In this document: one piece after another, positions 63,464 through 64,000 of the stretch
Layout: every line of letters begins with the position of its first letter
Position numbering within the stretch: position 1 is the stretch's first letter
Source of the DNA: Rhizobium sp. AAP43
Lineage (GTDB): Bacteria > Pseudomonadota > Alphaproteobacteria > Rhizobiales > Rhizobiaceae
DNA length: 64,000 nucleotides
Assembly: GCF_001296045.1 (NCBI RefSeq)
Contig: NZ_LJHS01000026.1
Coordinates: forward strand, 143,673-207,672
Reading direction: 5' to 3'
Notes under the pieces: generated by a model
What the model saw: the letters and a program-made list of their open reading frames with translations, nothing else
The model's database searches: none
What the model was told of the DNA's origin: nothing
Position numbers and translations under genes: made by a program

Positions 63464-64000
63464 ATGACCATGCTCTTCAATGACAGTGTTGCGCTGTCCC
63501 CAGCGCCGGACCTAACTGCTGCCGAGCAAAGAACTCGCTGCGTGCTGGTGGTCGGGATTGGTTTGTCTGTGGCACTCGCCTTTCCCAGCCTGATCGCGCT
63601 TGGCCTCGACGACCGATTGATCAACGACATCACGGTGTGGAGCAAGCCGCTGAAGTTCCAGGCCTCGCTCGCCATCATGCTCGCAACGCTGCTTCTCCTT
63701 CTGCCGCTGATCAACGCGCGGACGCGGGCCGGATGGGGCGTCTTTCTGGCAAGCCTCGTCGCTACGATCACGGCCAATGGTGAAGTCTTCTACATCACCC
63801 TGCAGGCAGCCCGCGGGCGGGCCTCGCATTTCAATGACGCAACGCCGCTTGAGGCCACGGCCTATAGCGTGATGGGTGTGGGGGCCGCGCTGCTTGTGCT
63901 GTCGAGCCTCGTGATCGGGGTCTACATTCTGCGCCGCCCAAACTCAGATTCGCCCGCCGGCCTGCGGCTCGGCGGTGGCTGGGGCCTCGTGCTCGGCAGC
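63464..64000 (+). CDS. Polytopic membrane protein, N-terminal part (cut by window edge)
   Basis: At least 179 codons starting MTMLFNDSVAL with four hydrophobic segments visible (about 27-48, 65-85, 92-108, 130-155) and motifs WSKPLKFQASLAI and FYITLQAARGRASHFND. I do not recognise the family with certainty; the pattern resembles DUF-type membrane proteins found after DUF4281 genes. The end lies beyond the window. Confidence 0.75.
   Translation, partial: MTMLFNDSVALSPAPDLTAAEQRTRCVLVVGIGLSVALAFPSLIALGLDDRLINDITVWSKPLKFQASLAIMLATLLLLLPLINARTRAGWGVFLASLVATITANGEVFYITLQAARGRASHFNDATPLEATAYSVMGVGAALLVLSSLVIGVYILRRPNSDSPAGLRLGGGWGLVLGS

Overview
The window is a 64 kb piece of the main chromosome of a Rhizobiales alphaproteobacterium, most likely Rhizobiaceae (Agrobacterium/Allorhizobium/Rhizobium group). 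The evidence is gene content and order: clpP-clpX-lon, rplM-rpsI followed by speB-argC-ctaA, a six-gene polysaccharide locus with the content of the unipolar polysaccharide (UPP) cluster, yceD-plsX-fabH-ihfA-merR, glyA-nrdR-ribD ... ribH-nusB, a MarR regulator next to an L,D-transpeptidase (the LdtR/LdtP pair), DUF6163-hemB, and HemB with an Asp-type metal site. No rRNA, intact mobile element or CRISPR array was found. One tRNA gene, tRNA-Pro(GGG), is present.

Layout. 1-3.8 kb: proteolysis genes clpP, clpX and lon on the minus strand; lon is cut by the window edge. 4.2-12.7 kb: mixed metabolic and regulatory genes: a membrane diguanylate cyclase, an orphan cytochrome P450, a WYL regulator divergent from a GST, a cupin, O-acetylhomoserine sulfhydrylase, a DUF6455 protein, two paralogous CoA-binding proteins flanking a small secreted protein, and a VOC protein. 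13-21 kb: ribosomal proteins L13 and S9, an acyltransferase-3/SGNH protein and a polytopic membrane protein, then agmatinase, ArgC, heme A synthase and a DUF2842 protein. 21.2-29.5 kb: the UPP-like locus (GNAT, chain-length/BY-kinase-like protein, Wza-type exporter, GT4, initiating phosphoglycosyltransferase, Wzy/ligase-like protein), followed by an HTH protein and a 49-residue membrane protein. 30-37 kb: a PHB-depolymerase-like esterase, tRNA-Pro, a secreted protein with a tandem repeat in its leader, merR-ihfA-fabH-plsX-yceD, a cytochrome bc1 chaperone and bamE. 37-48 kb: H+-pyrophosphatase, an MFS transporter, nusB, ribH, two small plus-strand ORFs where ribE would be expected, ribD, nrdR, glyA, and the LdtP/LdtR pair. 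48-60 kb: DUF6163, hemB, an RDD protein, bpt, a PhcB-like methyltransferase divergent from a GGDEF-EAL protein, parC, a periplasmic protein and aspS. 60.4-64 kb: an accessory patch with a DUF4238 gene, a decayed TetR fragment, a SnoaL-like protein, an intact TetR regulator and two membrane proteins, the last cut by the window edge.

Functionally the window combines housekeeping with surface attachment and the motile-to-sessile switch: two c-di-GMP enzymes, the UPP-like export/polymerisation locus, cell-wall remodelling by the L,D-transpeptidase, and a perfect CtrA-type box (TTAA-N7-TTAAC) between the PhcB-like methyltransferase and the GGDEF-EAL gene. The least explained parts are that methyltransferase/c-di-GMP pair, the nucleotide-site-degenerate co-polymerase of the UPP-like locus, the 25-bp perfect tandem repeat, and the 60-63 kb accessory patch with its TetR remnant.
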